DNA from: Streptomyces brasiliensis
GTDB taxonomy: Bacteria; Actinomycetota; Actinomycetes; Streptomycetales; Streptomycetaceae
Length of the DNA stretch: 64,000 bases
NCBI RefSeq assembly: GCF_014647875.1
Contig: NZ_BMQA01000006.1
Location: 1-64,000 of the forward strand
Direction of reading: 5' to 3'
Below, piece by piece: positions 62,104 to 64,000 of the stretch. Position 1 is the stretch's first letter. Every line of letters starts with the position of its first letter. The notes under the pieces are model-generated. The model was given only the letters and a program-made list of their open reading frames with translations. It did not search any database and was not told where the DNA came from. The position numbers were made by a program, and so were the translations under genes.

Positions 62104-62718
62104 CTACGAGGTCTGCTCCTGCTGCGTCTCCGGCTCCCGTCGCATCAGGTACGTCGCCCCCGCGCCCGCAGCGAACAGCGCCACGAGGGACACCCCCGTC
62201 GCCAGCCAGGTCGCGCCCAGCCACTGCGCGCCGAAGTAGCCGAGGGCGACGCTGTAGGCGGCCCAGGACAGGCCGGCCAGCGCCGACCAGGGCAGGAAGT
62301 CACGGACCCGGCGGTGGGCGGCGCCCGCGCACAGGGAGACGATGGAGCGGCCGGCCGGGGCGAAGCGGGCGAGGACGACCAGGGCGCCGCCGCCCCGGGC
62401 GAGGGCCTGGCCGAGGCGTTCCTGCGCCGTGGTGAGGCGGCGGGACCGGGCGATCGCCCGGTCCAGCCGTTCGCCGCCGCGCCAGGCGAGCCGGTACGCC
62501 ACCAGGTCGCCGAGGACGGACGCGGTGGCCGCACAGAGGATCAGGAAGACTATGTCCGGCACCTTGTGCGCGACACCGCCGGCCGTCGCCGCGGTGGCCG
62601 CCGTGATCACGAGGACGCCGCTCGGCAGTACGGGCAGAAAGACGTCCAGCAGGACCGACAGGGCCACCATGGCGTAGATCCACGGCCCGGCGGTCAGCGA
62701 CCCCACGCTCTCCAGCAA
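62104..62718 (-). CDS. DedA family membrane protein
   Basis: A 204-residue protein with four to five helices and the DedA/SNARE-associated pattern FLPVLPSGVLVITAA, LGDLVAYRLAWRGG and LARFAPAGRSIVSLCAGAAH (the conserved Arg-Phe-x-Pro-x-x-Arg stretch). Relatives act as undecaprenyl-phosphate or phospholipid flippases linked to proton-motive force. TTG at 62718, with GGGGAG upstream, is the likely start; the frame further upstream is not family-like. Confidence 0.82.
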   Translation of the reverse strand: MLESVGSLTAGPWIYAMVALSVLLDVFLPVLPSGVLVITAATAATAGGVAHKVPDIVFLILCAATASVLGDLVAYRLAWRGGERLDRAIARSRRLTTAQERLGQALARGGGALVVLARFAPAGRSIVSLCAGAAHRRVRDFLPWSALAGLSWAAYSVALGYFGAQWLGATWLATGVSLVALFAAGAGATYLMRREPETQQEQTS

Positions 62719-63048
62719 GACGACTCCCCGATGATCCCCCGATGACAGCCATAGAGCGTACGCCGCGGGTGTGACGGAAGGGTCACCGGGGCCTGGAGAG
62801 AATCGATAAATCGTCGAGGCCACCCGGGACGAGCCGGATCAGGGCGGCGGTACCGATCGAGGGACCCGGGTCAGGTCCACGTCTGCCCGGTCAATGCTTG
62901 CAAGTAAGGCTCGGGCGCGGTGCGTCTCGACATGTACGGCCTCCGGCGCGCGGTCGACCGGACCGGCCGCCGTGAGCGGACGGCCCGCCGCATCATGCCG
63001 CCGCCGACCCCGGAAGCCAACGCGCGTCCCAGACGTCGCTGTTGTCCC
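62719..63048. other. 330-base intergenic region
   Basis: Between DedA (start) and PhoD (3' end), both on the minus strand. It should hold the DedA promoter around 62780-62830 (ATCGATAAATCG at about 62802-62813 is the most A+T-rich part). Short open frames here lack a ribosome site and family similarity; nothing further is supported. Confidence 0.4.
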
Positions 63049-64000
63049 TCACGCAGGGGTGAGGGTGGACTCCTCCACTGTCTCGAGGCTGCCGTCGGCA
63101 CGTGCCTGCTCCAGACGCAGCCGAGCCGAACGCCCGTTCAAGGCAAGGGTCATGAGCTGGTTGCCGAACCACGGTCCGCCCGTTTTACGCCAGTTGACGG
63201 GTGGCGGGGAACAGCGGCCGTGCCGGGCGAAGCGCCGCCCGAGGACCCGGGCCGCCGCGCTCCAGCCGAAGCGGAAGCCGACCCGTATCGACAGGGGGAT
63301 GGAGTTGTGCACCGGCGAGCAGGTGAGTTGCAGTACGCGGGCGTCGGGTGCGCCGGACGGCCACGACGGCTCGGCGACGTACGCATGATGGACGTCCCCG
63401 GACAGCACGCAGACCGTAGCCGGCGCGTCCGTCCCCGACCCGGCCTCGGCGAGCAGTGCGGCCAGCGTGGCGAACGACGCCGGGAAGGCCGCCCAGTGCT
63501 CCAGGTCGGCGGCGCGGCGCAGCCGCTCGCCGAACCGCGCCCAGCGCGCGCCGCGTTCGCCCCGGCACAGCGCCGCGTCCCAGGTCTCGGCGTCGTGCAC
63601 CAGGTGCGGCAGCAGCCAGGGCAGCGAGGTGCCGACGAGGAGATGGTCGTACGACCCCCGGTCCCCGAGCGCCTGTTCACGCAGCCAGCGCTCCTCGCCC
63701 GGGTCGAGCATGGCGCGGCTGCGCTCCTCGAGCACCCGCGCGGCCCTGGTGTCCACCATCAGCAGCCGTACGCGCCCGAAGTCGCGCCGGTAGCTCCAGC
63801 GCACGGAGGCAGGGTCGACGTCGGCCTTGGCTGCGAAGGCGCGCAGCACGTCGGTGCCGTCCGGGGTCTCGCGGACGGCCGCGTAGAGCGGGTCGGCGGC
63901 CAGTTCGGCCGGGGTCAGATTGCCCAGGTGCTGGTGGACCCAGTACGACATCAGGCCACTGAGCAGCCGTTCCTGCCACCAGTCGGTGGCCCGCATGTCG
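63049..64000 (-). CDS. Alkaline phosphatase D family protein (PhoD), 5' end outside the window
   Basis: The C-terminal ~317 residues of a PhoD-type phosphodiesterase/phosphatase. VRLLMVDTRAARVL, LLVGTSLPWLL and CVLSGDVHHAYVAEP carry Asp/His metal ligands of the calcineurin-like site, followed by LQLTCSPVHNSIP. PhoD proteins release phosphate from phosphodiesters, usually after Tat export under phosphate starvation; the export signal would lie in the missing N-terminus. The gene continues past base 64000. Confidence 0.88.
   Translation of the reverse strand, partial: DMRATDWWQERLLSGLMSYWVHQHLGNLTPAELAADPLYAAVRETPDGTDVLRAFAAKADVDPASVRWSYRRDFGRVRLLMVDTRAARVLEERSRAMLDPGEERWLREQALGDRGSYDHLLVGTSLPWLLPHLVHDAETWDAALCRGERGARWARFGERLRRAADLEHWAAFPASFATLAALLAEAGSGTDAPATVCVLSGDVHHAYVAEPSWPSGAPDARVLQLTCSPVHNSIPLSIRVGFRFGWSAAARVLGRRFARHGRCSPPPVNWRKTGGPWFGNQLMTLALNGRSARLRLEQARADGSLETVEESTLTPA

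Overview
This window reads as chromosomal core sequence from a Streptomyces-type actinomycete. Coding regions are very G+C-rich with third positions almost always G or C, GTG starts are frequent, and there is an LL-Dpm/glycine-bridge type FemX enzyme, DesK-type two-component genes, a SpoIIE-type phosphatase and Streptomyces-type short repeats. From memory, not checked, gene order resembles the S. coelicolor SCO2290-SCO2340 segment (RNase H/phosphatase, rnpB, the SCO2321-2326 B12 cluster). No CRISPR array, tRNA, rRNA or intact insertion sequence was seen.

Layout. 1-11.5 kb holds housekeeping and metabolic genes: an SDR, a D-Ala-D-Ala carboxypeptidase, an aldo/keto reductase, MazG-like, FemX, the RNase P RNA, an AraC/DMT-exporter pair, an RNB exoribonuclease, YaaA and KDPG aldolase. 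11.5-12 kb is a small graveyard of two gene remnants, one interrupted by a short palindromic repeat. 12-16.6 kb has the Nif3 / zinc-ribbon / RNase H-phosphatase operon and unknown proteins. 16.6-23.3 kb has a MaoC-type hydratase with a KstR-like operator, and an ABC exporter plus DesK/DesR two-component operon split by a broken GH54 arabinofuranosidase. 23.3-32.9 kb has an ECF-type sigma factor with a membrane partner, two divergent MFS exporters, a methyltransferase, a cell-wall amidase and unknown membrane proteins. 33-36.2 kb is an overlapping operon of glycosyltransferase, methyltransferase and alpha/alpha-toroid protein, divergent from a KstR-like repressor with a perfect KstR-type box between them. 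37.1-37.3 kb carries a TPP riboswitch on the minus strand that points into the antisense of that repressor. 37.5-38.5 kb is a decaying catabolic cluster (ferredoxin, aldehyde dehydrogenase tail, SnoaL-like pseudogene). 39.2-45 kb is a cobalamin-riboswitch operon: two secreted, membrane-anchored proteins followed by a complete ECF transporter (T, fused A-A, S). 45-64 kb has a small transglycosylase, a GT87-PAP2 fusion, a sugar/osmolyte MFS, O-methyltransferase, FHA-like, SpoIIE phosphatase, GMC oxidoreductase with a divergent TetR, a DHA2 exporter with a C-terminal MarR-like domain, a peptidoglycan-binding protein, DedA and a PhoD cut by the window edge.

Most interesting points: (i) a B12-controlled uptake system whose first gene has the same alpha/alpha-barrel fold class as animal intrinsic factor; (ii) two exact KstR-consensus operators next to a KstR-like gene and an Rv3538-like hydratase, plus a carbohydrate-modification operon that may belong to the same regulon; (iii) an orphan TPP riboswitch antisense to the KstR-like gene; (iv) a short repeat family whose terminal ATG appears to supply start codons to two genes.
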